Positions 1 through 13,420 are shown, numbered from the stretch's first letter. The stretch: DNA of 64,000 bases from Chrysomallon squamiferum (GCA_012295275.1 CM022679.1:30329654-30393653), one strand, 5' to 3'. The notes: a model not told the origin generated them from the sequence alone. Made by a program: numbers and translations.

Positions 1-586
1 GGGTTGCCTGCCATCATCTCTCTCTTTATAATAAGACTTATTTAAATTCTTACATTTCTGTTTTAATTGTCATTAATTAATCAAAAATTCTACATACATT
101 TTTTTTAATTTTGAAATTATATTGATTCTGGCTAAAAAAAAACAGAGGATTTTTACAAAATTTTATATTGTGTTTTTTTAAAATTTTATTAAAATATTCC
201 TCCATTTATGCAACTGTGAGGATATATTTTAATCTGAATGATTTAAGTTTGGGATAGTATAATTTTTATAAAAACAAGAATAATAAATAAATAAATAAGA
301 TTAAAAAAAAAGAGAACATTAAAAAAAACATAATAATAATAAAAAAATAATAATTAAAAAATGAAAAAATTAACAAAAAAAAAAAAAAAAGAACAAGAAA
401 AATGAAAAAGAAAAACATGACTGAAAGACTGGCACTGTTTGAATAAACAGATTTCACTAGGTATTTAATTTTTACAGCCAAGTGCAGAGATTTATGTATT
501 TAACCCAGTAACCAGGCAACAACACATGTTAGCCTGTCACACTGTGTGTATTTTTAAAACTGTTGTTTTAACTCATGCTGCTGTAG
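1..586 (+). other. Intron (3' part), upstream of first linker exon
   Basis: AT-rich non-coding sequence with short AAAT and AAT runs and long A tracts around 300-400. It ends in the acceptor ctgctgtag at 578-586. No coding signal was recognised. The exon that precedes this intron, presumably the end of the ankyrin-repeat region, lies outside the window. Confidence 0.6.
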
Positions 587-682
587 GAGATGACTTCATG
601 CCCCAGTCCCCTCTGTTTGGAAAACCTCTGTCCGAACAACATGTCTATCTGTCTTATTACGAAGGCCAAAAGTTGCAGAATC
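587..682 (+). CDS. Ankyrin linker exon 1 (between ANK repeats and ZU5)
   Basis: Candidate coding exon of 96 nt between acceptor ctgctgtag and donor C|gtaagt. Read after one carried-over base it gives an open peptide starting (G)DDFMPQSPLFGKPLSEQ and ending YYEGQKLQN, with one base left over. That base joins the two-base start of the next exon in frame, which is the main reason for choosing this frame over the other open one that starts with an ATG at 590. The acidic GDD-type start resembles the region just after the ankyrin repeats in other ankyrins. This linker is poorly conserved, so assignment rests on splice sites and phase. Confidence 0.6.
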
Positions 683-2417
683 GTAAGTTGCCATGACAAC
701 CATTCCTGTGTCGGTGTGCTCCCAGTGAAATCTGCATTCTTCTGCATGTTGTCAGTGTACTATCAGTTCATCTGCACTGCTTGGTCATGGGGGAAAATGA
801 TAGAGGGGTGGGGGAGTGTGAAAAAAGGGGAGATAATGAAAATATTGGGAAGCAACTCTTAGTATACTTGATTTGATTTTTTTATTTAAATTTTTAGAAT
901 TTGATTTAAGTGATTGTGTAATTTCTCTTTTCAGTGATGTAGTTGTATGTTTTCATTATGAATGAAAATTGTTCTGTTATTGTTTAGTGATACATAAAGC
1001 ACAAAGGGTTGTGTTAGTGTTTTTTGTTTTTTTTTCGTGTCAGAATTTAGTTTTTGTGTTGTGGTTATCTGTACTCACTTAAATATTTGAAGCACATTAA
1101 TTTAGATCATAGCATTATTTTATTTTAATTTATTTTGTAGAGATTATAGAGTTTGGCACCATTTAGGAAAATAATAAATAAAAATTAAAAAGCTATTTTT
1201 AAATTAAGGACCTCTTACAGTTTTAATTAATTTTGAAACATGTTTTAATGTTAAATACATGAAATAATACATGAAGTAAATTATAATCTTTAATATATAT
1301 ATATATATTGTTATTATTATTATTATTATTATTTTAATTGTTTCTTTTCATTAACATGAAATAACATAATACATATAAAAATATTCACATCTTAAATATT
1401 TTGAATTAAGTATATTCTCTGATAAATAAATATATAATACTTTAGCATCATAATGTATTTTTTATTATAGGTAATGTTTAATATTTTGAATGTTAAATTT
1501 AAGTAATTTGCTGTGTTATATTTTGAATGTGTTTAAGAGTGAATTGAATTTATTTACTGAAAAAAATAACAAGACTTTGAGATAATGTCTATATAAATAC
1601 TTACAAATTAATTTAATAAATAATAATTAGTTAAAATAAGAATGACAAAAACTAAATTAAGTTACTAAAATAGTTTTTAACTAAGTTAGTTAATTATAAT
1701 TATTACTATTACTATTGTTATTGTTGTTATTGTTATATGAAATTACTATCCAGTTTAAAAAAATGTTGATACTGTGCTTAACGTAGGACCAAAAACAAAC
1801 CATTTATAACTAATGCAATCCATGCATGCATTTGATGACAAGTGTAATATGATTAATAAACTATGTATTACATTAATAAAGCATGATGCACCAACATTAT
1901 AAACTATTTCTACTTATAGTTTTTGGGTAAATTGCATGATACACACTATTCAGTGCAAAGATATATATATATATATAGATATATATAAGTAATTAAATAC
2001 CGTACATTCTAATGAGATGATAAATACTTGAAGAAATAATTTAATTGTTTAATATTTTAATGTTGTTGTTGTTGTTGTTGTTGTTGTTATTCTTGTGATT
2101 GTTGTTGTTATTATAGTAAAAATAACAAATATTTACTTTTTCAAAAGTAATCACTATTAAAATATTAAAAGTAAGAAATTCTGAAAACCCTAAAATCTCC
2201 AAATGTTTGATTGTTTTAAAATCTTTTCTTAAATATTTATTTATGTGACAAAAGATTTACAATTAATTAATTCTTTTGTATTTTTCATTACAAAAAAAAC
2301 TATACAATTTATTTCATATTATTCACCTAATGATTGTTCCATTTTTCTATCTTCTTTACCAAAGATCTACAATTTTTAAAGTCTTGAATGTTACAGAGTT
2401 ACGTTTTCTTGTTTTAG
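683..2417 (+). other. Intron 1
   Basis: AT-rich intron of 1735 nt. It carries an AT run with an ATT array near 1291-1333 and a GTT array near 2061-2089. No other exon or gene was recognised. Confidence 0.6.
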
Positions 2418-2482
2418 GCGAAGACAGTCTGTCTATGGAACGCGGTGGCAGCTTATCTCCCTTGGATGTTTCTTTTGACAAG
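2418..2482 (+). CDS. Ankyrin linker exon 2
   Basis: Short exon of 65 nt between acceptor cttgttttag and donor AAG|gtaaac. With one base from exon 1 it reads R-EDSLSMERGGSLSPLDVSFDK and ends at a codon boundary. The EDSLS stretch resembles the GDDSL motif found after the ankyrin repeats in vertebrate ankyrins. The peptide is Ser-rich and probably disordered. It belongs to the variable spacer before the first ZU5 domain. Confidence 0.72.
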
Positions 2483-3339
2483 GTAAACTCTGGTTTTACG
2501 CTAGTTTTGTTGTTTATCATTTCACTTAGACCCCCTCTCATTATGTGTGGTTTAATTTGGCATGCTCGTGCAACCTCATTTTTTTAATTTTATAAAATAC
2601 AGCACACACACATAAACAAAAGAAGGATAAATTTTACAATGAACAATAAAAATTAACTACTGACAAAAGAAAGCAGAGTTTCGTATGGATGTAAAAATAA
2701 AAAAAAGTATTAAAACAAAACAAAAATACACAAATATAATAATACTTAAAAAAGAAAGAAAGTGATGATGATGAAGATGATGATAATAAAATGTTTGAAA
2801 AAATTCCCCTTACTTAGAAAATTAAAAAGCAACAGACATGATTTCACCCTGACATAAAAAAAAAATAAAAAAAAATAAAATAAAATAAAATAAATAAGTT
2901 AAATGAAAAAAAAATTGTATTAATTAATCAGAAAAAAAAACCCCCAAGAAACTCAACAATCCAACTAGAAAAGTGCACATTAAAAAAACAAAAGCAGCAA
3001 ATTCAGAAAGATTCACACAAAATACATTATTAATTTTTTTTTTTTTAGAAAGGAAAAGATAAAATAATAAATAATAATAAAAAGAAATTATAAAAAAATT
3101 ACTAATTAGTGTGCTGTGTTTCCAGTAGCTTTTTATTATTATTTAAAAAATTTAGTTTCATTTTATTCCTTGTTATTTTAGTTTATTTATTATTTACAAA
3201 GGTGTAGTCTGTAATTTATGTGCTGATTATCCAAGTAGATTTTTGTCATGTTTTTCTAGAAAATCAGAGGTTCGTTATTTATGTATAATAATATTTCATA
3301 AATATAAAATAATTATTAGCTTGATGATAATGATGATGA

Positions 3340-3374
<35 letters not shown>

Positions 3375-3523
3375 AAAATAGAAATATGAACCTCTGGTTT
3401 GACAGATAATCGTTTTATTTGATATAATTTTGTTCCCATTTTGTTGTTTTTATCACATTCTTTTCTTGCTTTGGCATGGCACCTGATGATTTTGTTGTGT
3501 TGGTATTGTCTCCCCTTGATTAG
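2483..3523 (+). other. Intron 2
   Basis: AT-rich intron of 1041 nt with many A tracts and an AAAT array at about 3340-3376. Its acceptor is ccttgattag. No other feature was recognised. Confidence 0.6.
3340..3376. repeat. AAAT microsatellite
   Basis: About nine AAAT units in intron 2. Confidence 0.93.
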
Positions 3524-3676
3524 GAGGTTATGTTGCGGCCACACGCTGATGCCCGAAATCGAATCTTGAGTGAGATGGGCGCCACTATGGCCTACCCATC
3601 TTACCTGGAAAAAGGACCTAACTATGAAGAAGAAATGAGATATTACCATGGCGACACGCTGTCGCCAAAAGATAAG
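3524..3676 (+). CDS. Ankyrin linker exon 3
   Basis: A 153-nt exon (51 codons, phase 0 at both ends) between acceptor ccttgattag and donor AAG|gtaacc. It starts EVMLRPHADARNRILSEM, continues with a Tyr/Glu-rich middle (NYEEEMRYYHGD) and ends LSPKDK. Its GC content is clearly above that of the flanking introns. Because both ends are in phase 0 it can be skipped without a frameshift. I recognise no domain. It is part of the disordered linker that joins the ankyrin-repeat solenoid to the spectrin-binding module. Confidence 0.85.
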
Positions 3677-4910
3677 GTAACCCAAATGACAAATTGTCAA
3701 CAGTTTACAAAAATGCAGATGAAACTGTTTTCTATAAAACGGTTTTCAGTTTGTGTTATTGTAAAAAAAAAGAAGTTTTTTTACAAAAATTTAACATAAC
3801 AAATACTGTTCGTTTTGCTCGAGTAGGCATTAACCGAGTTTGGATGTAATCGATGTTTTAATATGAGTGAATTTGTTTACTGCATGTGAATATGTTGTTG
3901 GCATAAGTCGATTCATGCATTATCTTATTTGTGTGTTGCCGTAGAAATAGATAGAGGTCAACTGATAATTTGGTCTGTAACCCAAAACATCAACTCCTTT
4001 GCTCCAAAAGGTCACATACTGTATTAGCATTGTTTTAAAAATGTTATCTGAATTGTTTTTTACTTCACACTTTTTTGAATAGTACATCCTAAATATCACC
4101 TTGTACAAGAACAGTGGCTTTTAAAATACAATAATAACATACTGATCTTGATTTTGAATTAATATATATACATACACACATACCTACGTATACAAAAGAC
4201 ATACTGGTTTTAACCCCTTCAGACTTAAGTGTCAAAAAGTTTGTTTGTGTTTTGTAATTAAAATTTATATTTTTAATTTTTTTTTTAAGTAATTGTTATT
4301 TAACCTTTCTGTGCCCTGTGTCAAAGTACTGAAAGACTGTATGACAACACTCCAACTTTTAAAATGTAAAAGAGTTAAAAAAACAAAAAAAACACAAAGG
4401 CCCATATACACTGTATTATATTTAGTTTTTAGACCAGGTAGATAATTTTCAGTTTTCATTATAATTATTTTGGTTTAAGAATTTTTGTTTTCATTAAAAT
4501 TTCATTTAAAGTAGATAGATATTTTGTAGCTTGTTTTCTTTCTTGTTTGGTTTAAATTTCCAGATTAATTTTTAATGTGTGTGTCTGTGAGAAGGGAAAT
4601 TTGTGATAGAAAAATAGAAATAAATACAAAAGGAGAAAAAAAATGGAATTCAGAGAAAATGAAGAGAAAAATAAAAATAAATTAAATCTGGAAATCATTT
4701 TAACAAATTGATTATAATTTTTTTTTTTTTAATATAATTTTGCTTTTTATATATATTTTGTTACTTTTATTTTTACTTATAGTGTATTTTTGCATGTTGA
4801 GTGTAAATTTTAATTTTTAAAATTTTTGTTTTGTTCTTGTTGTTTTGTTTAGTTTGTGTGTTTTGTTTAGTTTTTTTCTGTTTTATTTTCCTATGTACTT
4901 TGCACATTAG
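3677..4910 (+). other. Intron 3
   Basis: AT-rich intron of 1234 nt without a long microsatellite. It ends in a T-rich tract followed by tttgcacattag. No other gene signal was recognised. Confidence 0.6.
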
Positions 4911-5108
4911 GACAACAAGTCGAGAATGGATAGTTTCGGTATTGATTACACGACTCTGGGGCGTGACTCGTCCATGTCGGAGAGTCGAGACTCGACTCTG
5001 GGTCGTGAGTCCGCCACGTTACAGTACCGTCCCCATGACAACAGTATGGCAGACTCCGAGTATGACGATGAGTTAAAGTACATGATAGACGACGCGGCGA
5101 TGAAAAAG
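4911..5108 (+). CDS. Ankyrin linker exon 4, Ser/Arg/Asp-rich
   Basis: A 198-nt exon (66 codons, phase 0 at both ends), acceptor tttgcacattag, donor AAG|gtaaag. The peptide holds a small internal repeat: TTLGRDSSMSESRDS is followed by STLGRESATL, so LGR-[DE]-S occurs twice. An acidic end, SEYDDELKYMIDDAAMKK, follows. RxxS/T and SxxD/E contexts are frequent, so this is a plausible phosphoregulated segment near the spectrin-binding module (inference). The exon is symmetrical and could be alternatively spliced. Confidence 0.85.
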
Positions 5109-5530
5109 GTAAAGAATGGCGGACATGCTGAATGCAGGATTATGGGAATGGTGATGTCACAAGCACCTGATATTAAATAACAAAACTGAATTGGGGGAAT
5201 GCTAGTTTTCTGTTGTAATGTTGGCATTTTTGTTTTCGTGCACTTGCTTAATTTTTTTTTTTTTATGTTCTGTTATTGTTGTATGTTAATTTTTATTAAT
5301 ATTATTATTATGATGATGTTTTTTTTGCATGTGAATACAGATTGTTTCTTGAAATTTAATCATATTATGAAACTATTTGAATTGCAGCAATATTAAACTA
5401 AAAAAATATATATATATATTTATTCTTTATAAATAACTATAAAAAATAAAATAAAGAATTGACAAAAATGTTTTAATAAAAATTAAATAATAAAAATTGG
5501 ATGATATCTCAGGAAAAAACAAAACCTCAA

Positions 5531-5575
<45 letters not shown>

Positions 5576-6750
5576 AGTTAATAGTTAATTTATGTTTTGC
5601 TGTCTTACCTTAAAAAAAAAAAATTAAAACTCTCAGAAATGGGGGAAAATAAAATAAAAGAAAAGTATTCCCTCAACCTCTCTAAAATATTAACTAATTT
5701 TTTGATGGAAAAGGTAATAACTGACATTAATTAATTGGTCTGATTTATATTTCAAGAAAAATGCACCATTTATTAAAAACAGTAGAACTGGACATAATTT
5801 GCATGGGTGTTTCTTTAGCACTGTGATCTTCTAGTTTTTTTGTTTTGTTTTTGTTTTGTTTTTGTTTTCATCTTGAGTCTGCTGCACATCTTTGTCTCTG
5901 AAAGCATTTAAATAAAAAACATAGTTTTATTCTTTGCATGAAATGGAGGTGTTTCAGTTTTTAAAATTATTTTTCATATTTCACTTTTTTACATATTTAT
6001 ACCTTTCTCATTAATCAAGTTTTACGTGTCTTTAAAAGTTTTGAATTTTTTCTATTTTTGAATTTATTTTGAAATTATTTTGAGATATTTTCAAGTAAAA
6101 ATTTCATTATGATTTTTGGAATTTATTTTTTCATTTTATTTTAATTTGTATAAAAATTAAACTATTTTTGTTGTTGTTGAAATTTAGCTATCGACAGCTT
6201 ATACTGAGAGAGAGAAAAAATGCTTAGCAACTTTATCAGTTGTTTCTTCATTTTTCATTAACGTAATAAACTTCACACAAAGCAGATATAATTTTTAAAA
6301 TTTAAGATTAGAGTAAATATTAAGAATTATCTTTGTTAATAGTGTAATTTTAAAATTTTTAAAATAAATTTTCTGATAAAAGATATTTAGTAAAAAGGGT
6401 AAAAGTTAAATTGACATTTCAAGATATTGAAGTAAAAATTAGTCAAAAATACTAAAAATAATTTTTAATAAATCATAAATGATTAAAACACATTACCATA
6501 AATGAAAACTTTCAAAAAATAAAAAATAAATAAAATAAAAAGAATATATAAATGAAAAAAAAAAATATTAACAACATCAATAAATTCATGTCACATATTT
6601 CCATATTAAAAACATTTCTTTTTAAAAAGTGAAACGTCCTCCATCTTGTTTTTTTTTGTTTTTGTTTTTCTTGATGTTGTATTCTTTCGTAGCCGTCTGC
6701 TTGACGTTAAATGTTGTTGTTTTTTTTCTTCTCTGTTGTGTTTACGTTAG
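5109..6750 (+). other. Intron 4
   Basis: AT-rich intron of 1642 nt with an AAAT array at about 5529-5573. It ends in a strong T-rich tract followed by tttacgttag. No additional exon was recognised. Confidence 0.6.
5529..5573. repeat. AAAT microsatellite
   Basis: About eleven AAAT units in intron 4. Confidence 0.94.
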
Positions 6751-6975
6751 AAACAAGATCTGTTTACGGAAGACCTGTATGCACGTGAATCTCTTCGCTA
6801 CACTAAAGCTGAAGCCCCAGTTTACAGGGATTCTGCGTTCACCAGCGATGAGCTAAAAATAGAGGAATCTCCCAAACCACGCGCAGTAATATATCAGGGA
6901 GATATTTCGGGAACTAGCAGTCTGAACGAAAGTTTCAAACAAGTACCTGACGACTCGGTCGTCCCTGGAAACCAG
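6751..6975 (+). CDS. Ankyrin linker exon 5
   Basis: A 225-nt exon (75 codons, phase 0 at both ends) between acceptor tttacgttag and donor CAG|gtaccg. It reads KQDLFTEDLYARESLRY at the start and contains TSDELKIEESPKPRAV and DDSVVPGNQ. It is hydrophilic with one SP site and no recognisable fold. Exons 3, 4 and 5 are all 0-0, so the linker length may vary between isoforms. Confidence 0.85.
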
Positions 6976-7018
6976 GTACCGGGGAGTGTTCATTGGATAA
7001 GGGAGCAGTCATTGAAAA

Positions 7019-7059
<41 letters not shown>

Positions 7060-8570
7060 TGATTTTGTTTTTAAAACTTTATTATGAGGTACAAGGGAAA
7101 GAAAGGCCTTTGCATAAGGGAGCTGGCTTTGTAGATTAATTCTGTTTTTTTTATAATTTGTTTCAGCTAGTTTTGAAGTTTATTATCTGCTTCTCAACCT
7201 TTTTTTTTGCAGAAGTCATTGTAAGATCCATCCACTGTACTTGGAGAAATTATTATTATTATTATTATTAAATTTGAATGCTTTTGGAATAGAATATTTG
7301 GTTGCATGTAATTATGCCAAATATATGAGAATTTCTTCCAAAATAGTAACTTCCCAATATTAATAAGTAATGATGCTGACAATAATAATAATAATAATAA
7401 TAATAATAATTTACAGTAATAATATATGTATATTTTACTGTTTTTGTTGCACCTATAACTTGCATGGTAGTAGTTGAATAAGGCATGCTTGAAGTAAAAT
7501 AATTTTAAAATTTTTATTTTGTTTTACTTCTTTTTAACACCCATTTCTTTTACACATTTATTCCTGATTTGACCAAGGTGGAATTTTATCATAAATGTCT
7601 GCCGATATCTTGCAAATATTTCACTTGATGCATCTGCATATTTTGAAGTACTTATGATTTGCAAGGTTCAATCCATTTGATACTATAGGAGTGTCAGGAT
7701 CATAGCTTTGGAAAATTAGCAGGATTTATACAACTGTTTTATTTACTTTTATTTTTCATTTTGAACTATTTTCTGTAAAATTAATTTTTACTGAAATAAT
7801 TATATTTTATTTATTATTAAAACAGATTATTTTAAATGCTGATCTGTTTTTTTCTTTCTTTTTTTTCCATTCATAATATTTATTTTTATTCTTTATTATT
7901 TATCTTTTTAGTCTGATCTTAAAACTTGTTTGATTATTTAATTATTTTATTTATCATGTTTATTATTGTTGTTATTATTATTATTATTTTATATTAATTA
8001 CTTTTTGTTATTTTATTGATATTTATCATTATTTTCATTATTAATATTATTATTACTTTATTATTATTACTAATATTAATTAAAATTCTGCTCGAATTAC
8101 TCTTTATGAATACTTCTAATTAATTATTTTTCACAATTATTTTCCTTTTGATATTTTTAAATTTTACCTGAAATTGTAATAAATTTTTTATCTGTCTGTC
8201 TGTTTATCTATCTATCTATCTAAAAATATCTAGTTTGAATTGTTTAATTTGAGCCACATTACAGAGTGATATCAATTTAAAAATAAATAAAAAATAAAAA
8301 CATTAATAGAAAAATTTAATATAAATAAAAGGTTCTGTTTAACAGTATTTTAACAAAAACCTAATTTTTTTTGTTAAAATTTAAAATTAAAATAAATAAA
8401 TAAATAAATAAATAAAATAAATAAATAAATAAATGAACGAATGATAATCAAATAATAACACTATTACCATTATTATTATTATTATTATTATTAAAGCGTT
8501 ACACAATGCATTTATAACACAATATATAAAATAATAGTAAACATTTTTATTTTTTATTTTATAAAAACAG
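6976..8570 (+). other. Intron 5
   Basis: AT-rich intron of 1595 nt with an AT dinucleotide run (7022-7055), an AAT array (7381-7410), an AAAT array (about 8389-8434) and an ATT array near 8464-8494. No other gene signal was recognised. Confidence 0.6.
7022..7055. repeat. AT dinucleotide microsatellite
   Basis: About 16 AT units shortly after exon 5. Confidence 0.94.
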
Positions 8571-8764
8571 GACTACATGGAAGCTCAGATTGTTGGGCAG
8601 TCTTACCACCAGCAGTACTCTGCAGGTCGCCCTGACAACCGTTACCTGGCCAGCGGGCCAAACGCCTCGGAGAACGCACGCTTCAGTTCGTACAGTGGAT
8701 CATCCTTCAGCACCAGTTTTGATCCAGACAATGTACCAGTCGACCGGGCACCAGTCTACTCTGG
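8571..8764 (+). CDS. Ankyrin linker exon 6, leading into ZU5
   Basis: A 194-nt exon between acceptor ataaaaacag and donor GG|gtgagt. It reads DYMEAQIVGQSYHQQY at the start, then a Tyr/Ser/Asn-rich stretch, and ends VPVDRAPVYS plus two bases of a Gly codon. The next exon supplies the third base, giving SGFLISFMV, which matches the known entry into the first ankyrin ZU5 domain. That phase match across a 7.1 kb intron is strong evidence for this end. Confidence 0.88.
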
Positions 8765-9566
8765 GTGAGTTTCTTAGCAACGGTTTAGTTTTTTTTCTAA
8801 ATTATTTGCATCGATAATTATTTGATACGGTGGAGAAACAAACGTTTGTAAATAATTTGTTTTATTTTGTGTTTATTTTCTTTCTTTCTTTTTTTTTTTG
8901 CCTAGAATTTTTTTTTTTAATAATAAGAAAAATATATTTGTAAAATGTTTTGGTCATTTTTATCTCTTTTTGTTGTCCTCCTGAAGGAGAGGATAGGGAA
9001 ATTTGAAAAAAAAAATAAAAAATAAAAAAATATTCCTTACTGTATTTTCTAAATTCTTTGTGTTATCTCCCCTTATCTGTAGATTACCTTGATTTGCTCT
9101 TTGCTATAATCATGCACCGTATGTAATAAAAAGCTGGATGATGCAGCTGTTTATAAATAAGAAAAATATACAGTTAAATTGCTATATATTTTTATAGTCA
9201 TAAACAGCCATTTTTTTTCACTTTTGGCCATTTATGTTTGTTTATTCACTATAATTATAATATTTTTTTTTTTTTTTTTTTTTACAAATTGTGGATTATA
9301 TATGTGAAGTTTGTATGAGAATTAAATTTAAAATTTGAAAAAAACATCACCCCATAGTTACACTATCTGCACTGATTCCTGTTTCAAATTATTTTAATCA
9401 ACAATTTATTTACATCATTTTTTTCCCCACACCCAACCATTTTATTGAAGGTCATTAAATTAACATGTGTCTGTCTTTAAGAATTTTCGTTATTTCAGTG
9501 TGATAATTTCTTATCTTTCTTTAATGAAAAACCTCATTCAAAGATATTTTAATTTGTTTTCATCAG

Positions 9567-9584
9567 CAAGCTGAAATGGAGGAG
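9567..9584 (+). CDS. Candidate 18-nt microexon (weak)
   Basis: Eighteen nucleotides lie between acceptor tttgttttcatcag and donor GAG|gtaact inside intron 6. Inclusion keeps the frame (phase 2 to phase 2) and would insert the residues GKLKWR-S just before FLISFMV of the first ZU5 domain. Skipping gives the canonical ankyrin sequence. Short AG...GT pairs occur by chance in a 7 kb intron, so this is only a candidate. Confidence 0.2.
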
Positions 9585-11589
9585 GTAACTCATTGTCTGT
9601 TGTGAATCTGTGTCATGTGACTTGTTGTTTAATGTGTTTTCTAATTGTCACACTAGTAAATTTTGTATTTATTTTCAGTTTTCTGGTTATTGTTGATACT
9701 TTTCAAAACTGTTATATATGCATTATCATTTTCTTTTTATTATTTTCGTCATTATTAACATTATTATTTTATTTATGATTTTTATTATTATTGTTGTTGT
9801 TATTATTTATTGGTTATTGTTATTATTTTCTTTCTTTAAAATTATTATTGTTGTTATCACTTAATGGTTGTTATTATCACTACTACTACTATTACATTAT
9901 TATTATTATTTTAAAGCAAATGTAGTCTAAAATGTACATAGGCAGCTTATACACTAATTAAATATGTTCAGCTTTAATGACATTATCACTGCTGTTACTT
10001 GTAGAAACCATGTATTTTTTAATTTAAAAAAAAAATGTATTATTATAATTTTTTAAAGCAATTATTTATTTATTGATATAGAAATAGTCTTACTGTGTAT
10101 TACATACATACTTACTTTCATGTATTTTTGTCATGTAAACTAAAACTACTGATAAATGTAGTAGTTATACACTTTAGTTACTTCCCTTTTAACACTCTTT
10201 TAGATATAAGGCAGATGCATTTAAAGGGAAAAAAAACAACCTAGAGAGTAATATGTTGGCGCATTTGGTAGACATTTTATTTATCAACTTTCTGTTTTTT
10301 AATGTGATTATTTTAGCACATTGTACAAGTGCATTCTTAATACAAATCAGTAAGATGTGAATTCTATAAACAGGCAGTAAAAAGAAAAGGTAAAAAGGAT
10401 AAAAAAAGAAAAAATTAAAGTATTTTTGGAATACATCAGTTACAGGAATATTTAAAAATTTTATTGTGTTTTTGGTGTTTTTCAGTTTGTAAAATATTTT
10501 TATTTTATTTTTAAAAAAATGTAATAGATTTTATTTATTTTTTATTTTATTTAATAATATAAAATTTATTATGTTAGAAATGGTTATTATATTTAAAAAC
10601 ACACATTCAACTTTGAAATTAGACCTTCAGCTAATTTTTGTTTCAAAATGGAGCTAGTGAATAATAAATTACAGCAAACTGCAGTAAAACTCACACATTG
10701 GAGTGTTAGTACTTAAATAGCTGCTAAAGAGAAACAAATGATACAGATAATGTCGTTGGTTTCACTGCCATCATTTTTAATGGGTTTATTTGAGATCCAA
10801 GTTCTGTTGGGTCTTGTTGGTTGTGAAAATGATAAAACAGGATGTCTGGTACCTAAGAACAGTTATTTTATATATCCATGTTAACTAAATATTCATTCAT
10901 TCATTCTTTCTTTCATTTTTTCATTTGATATTTAATTTTCTTTCATTCATTCTTCATTTAATTTTTCATTATTTAATTCATTGATTTTACCAAATATATT
11001 TTTATACTAAAAAGAAATATTAACATTATTTCACATAAGAAATTAGTAATATTAAAATACACATAAATATTCATTTTATTTCCTTGAAGTATTTTACAAG
11101 AAATAAAAATAGATTTGAAATTTGGTTCCATTAACAATTGTATACTGAAATATTTTGAAAACAAGATTTTAAACTAATGAAAAAAAAAAAAAAAAAAAAA
11201 AAGTTATTTTTATAAATGGTTATTTAATGATACCAGATAATATATTATTATGTATGTCAAATGGGTAAATAACAAATCCATTCTAAAATAACAACATTGG
11301 GTAACACACCAAGTATTTATATGTTTATATCAACTTTGGGCGGTAGTAAATCTTGGCAAATGATAATAATTCACTGCCAGTGTGTCACAATATTTGGGGT
11401 AAGTGTATTTGTGAGTTGTTCCAAACAATATTAACAACTGAAGCATGAATTAATGTGTGTAACAGAGAAAGCCTTGTAGAATACATTTATGATAACAGGT
11501 GTAAAAGACATTGTGTTTGTAGAATCAACTGGATGATCATGAGAACTTCAGCAATAGTACTTTCTATACAGTATTTCTAGGTTGGAAAG

Positions 11590-11590
11590 A

Positions 11591-11656
<66 letters not shown>
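11590..11656. repeat. AAT microsatellite
   Basis: About 22 tandem AAT units within intron 6, followed by imperfect AAC and ATT runs to about 11716. Confidence 0.95.
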
Positions 11657-13380
11657 TACAACAATAGTAGTAATAGTATTATTATTATTAATAACAACAA
11701 CAACAACAACAACAGTAATATTAACTAATAATTTAACATAATAATTTACAATAATAACCATAGTTAACTATTATTATTTAATTAGTTAGGTTGTTTGCTG
11801 TAATGTTATGTATTAAAAACAACCATTAGTTATTTCCCAGTCCAATCATAGTGTTTCTGGTTTACATGTCTGGCAAAATATATATACAAGCATTTTTTTT
11901 TCTTCTTTTTTTCTGTTGTTAATATGGTATTTGGCAACACTGGGTCTGATCCTTCATATCATTATTATAATAACAAACAGGCAGACAACCAAACAAATAA
12001 ACAAAAACAACTGTTGACATGCAGTTAATTCATTAACTCATTTTTAAGTAACTGAATACAATTCCTTATAAATTTATTTTATGACACAGCATATTATACT
12101 AGATACATCACTTCAGTTGATAATGATAAATGGCAGTGAAAAAAATCCAAAAAAACCCCATCATTTCCATCTTTCTTTGAATTTCAATCATCTTAGTTAT
12201 TTTGGCTGGTTGCCTAGGTTACGGTGTTCTTTCCCCCTCCCTCAATATTTGGTTGTTAGGCAACACAAATAAGTGAGAGAGTAGAATGAGTAGGTGGAAT
12301 TTTGATAGTTACTTGTTTGTGTTGAGTACATGTATAACTAACATGGGGAACTGCTGGTTCTCAGCAGCCTGTCTGCCATGTTTGTGGGTGTGACCCAGTA
12401 CTTTCACAAGTACTGTGTAATTAGAGTTAATAACTGGTGAAGGTTAGAATGCTGATCTGCAGTGAGGTTCTGACAAGCTGCATTCACCGTTTTTTGACCT
12501 GAGGAGGATAAAGATGACATCTTAAGGCATTAACCAGTTGTTTCTTTAATCTTGCAGTTCTAAATAATACAAAACCAAATGGAATTAACTTTCAGCAATA
12601 GTAGATTAAGATGTATTAATTTTTATTTTAGCCTAAGATAACCATCAGCTAGCTACAATATGAATGAAGACCCCACATCTAGCATTTAATTAAAGAAATT
12701 TTCATGCAAGCAGGAAGGGTTTTTGCTCTTATACATAAATTAAATTGACTGTGTGACCAGATGTAAGTAGCATGGTATAAACAGGTTAAATAAATTTGCA
12801 ATAGCATTTCTTCTTGTTTTTGTGGGGGGTGGGGGTGGGAACAAGAAAATTGGTACAATTGATAATTTTGAAATAACTGATAGACAAATGAACATTTTTT
12901 GTGGGTTTTTTGTGATTTTTTAAAAAAATGATGATTATCATTATTAACATAGTTATGCTTGTAAAGAATCTTTAAAGGTCAGAGTTTTGAAATCTATATG
13001 ATGGTAATTTTGATGAAGATAACAGCAAAATAATAATAACAACAACAGCAACACAGTAATAACAATGATAATAACGAACATCACTGTTTGTCTCTGGTTT
13101 CTGTCAACAAATGCTTTGTCATATCTGACCTGTAACTTGTTTAAACTGCAGATACTATCTTTTTTTTTTAAATTCTGTTGTGTCAGGTTGTTTACATGCA
13201 GATGACCTTGAGAGGTTACTGTTACATTCTGCTAACGTGTGTGTATGTGTGTGTAAAAATATGTTACTGGCAAACACTAACACAGAGGTGTGTTAAAATG
13301 ATTCAGTATTTTATAAGTATAAATAAGAAAATATTCTTTCCAAAATATTAATTTAAAAATAAAATTAACAAGAAAAACAT

Positions 13381-13381
<1 letters not shown>

Positions 13382-13419
<38 letters not shown>

Positions 13420-13420
13420 T
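13382..13420. repeat. AAT microsatellite
   Basis: About 13 tandem units, followed by imperfect TACTGCTGTTAC-type repeats to about 13520. Confidence 0.92.

Noticed and set aside
590-862. Open frame from ATG at 590
   Set aside because: It runs through the donor at 683 into the intron and does not join the next exon in phase. The overlapping exon frame does.
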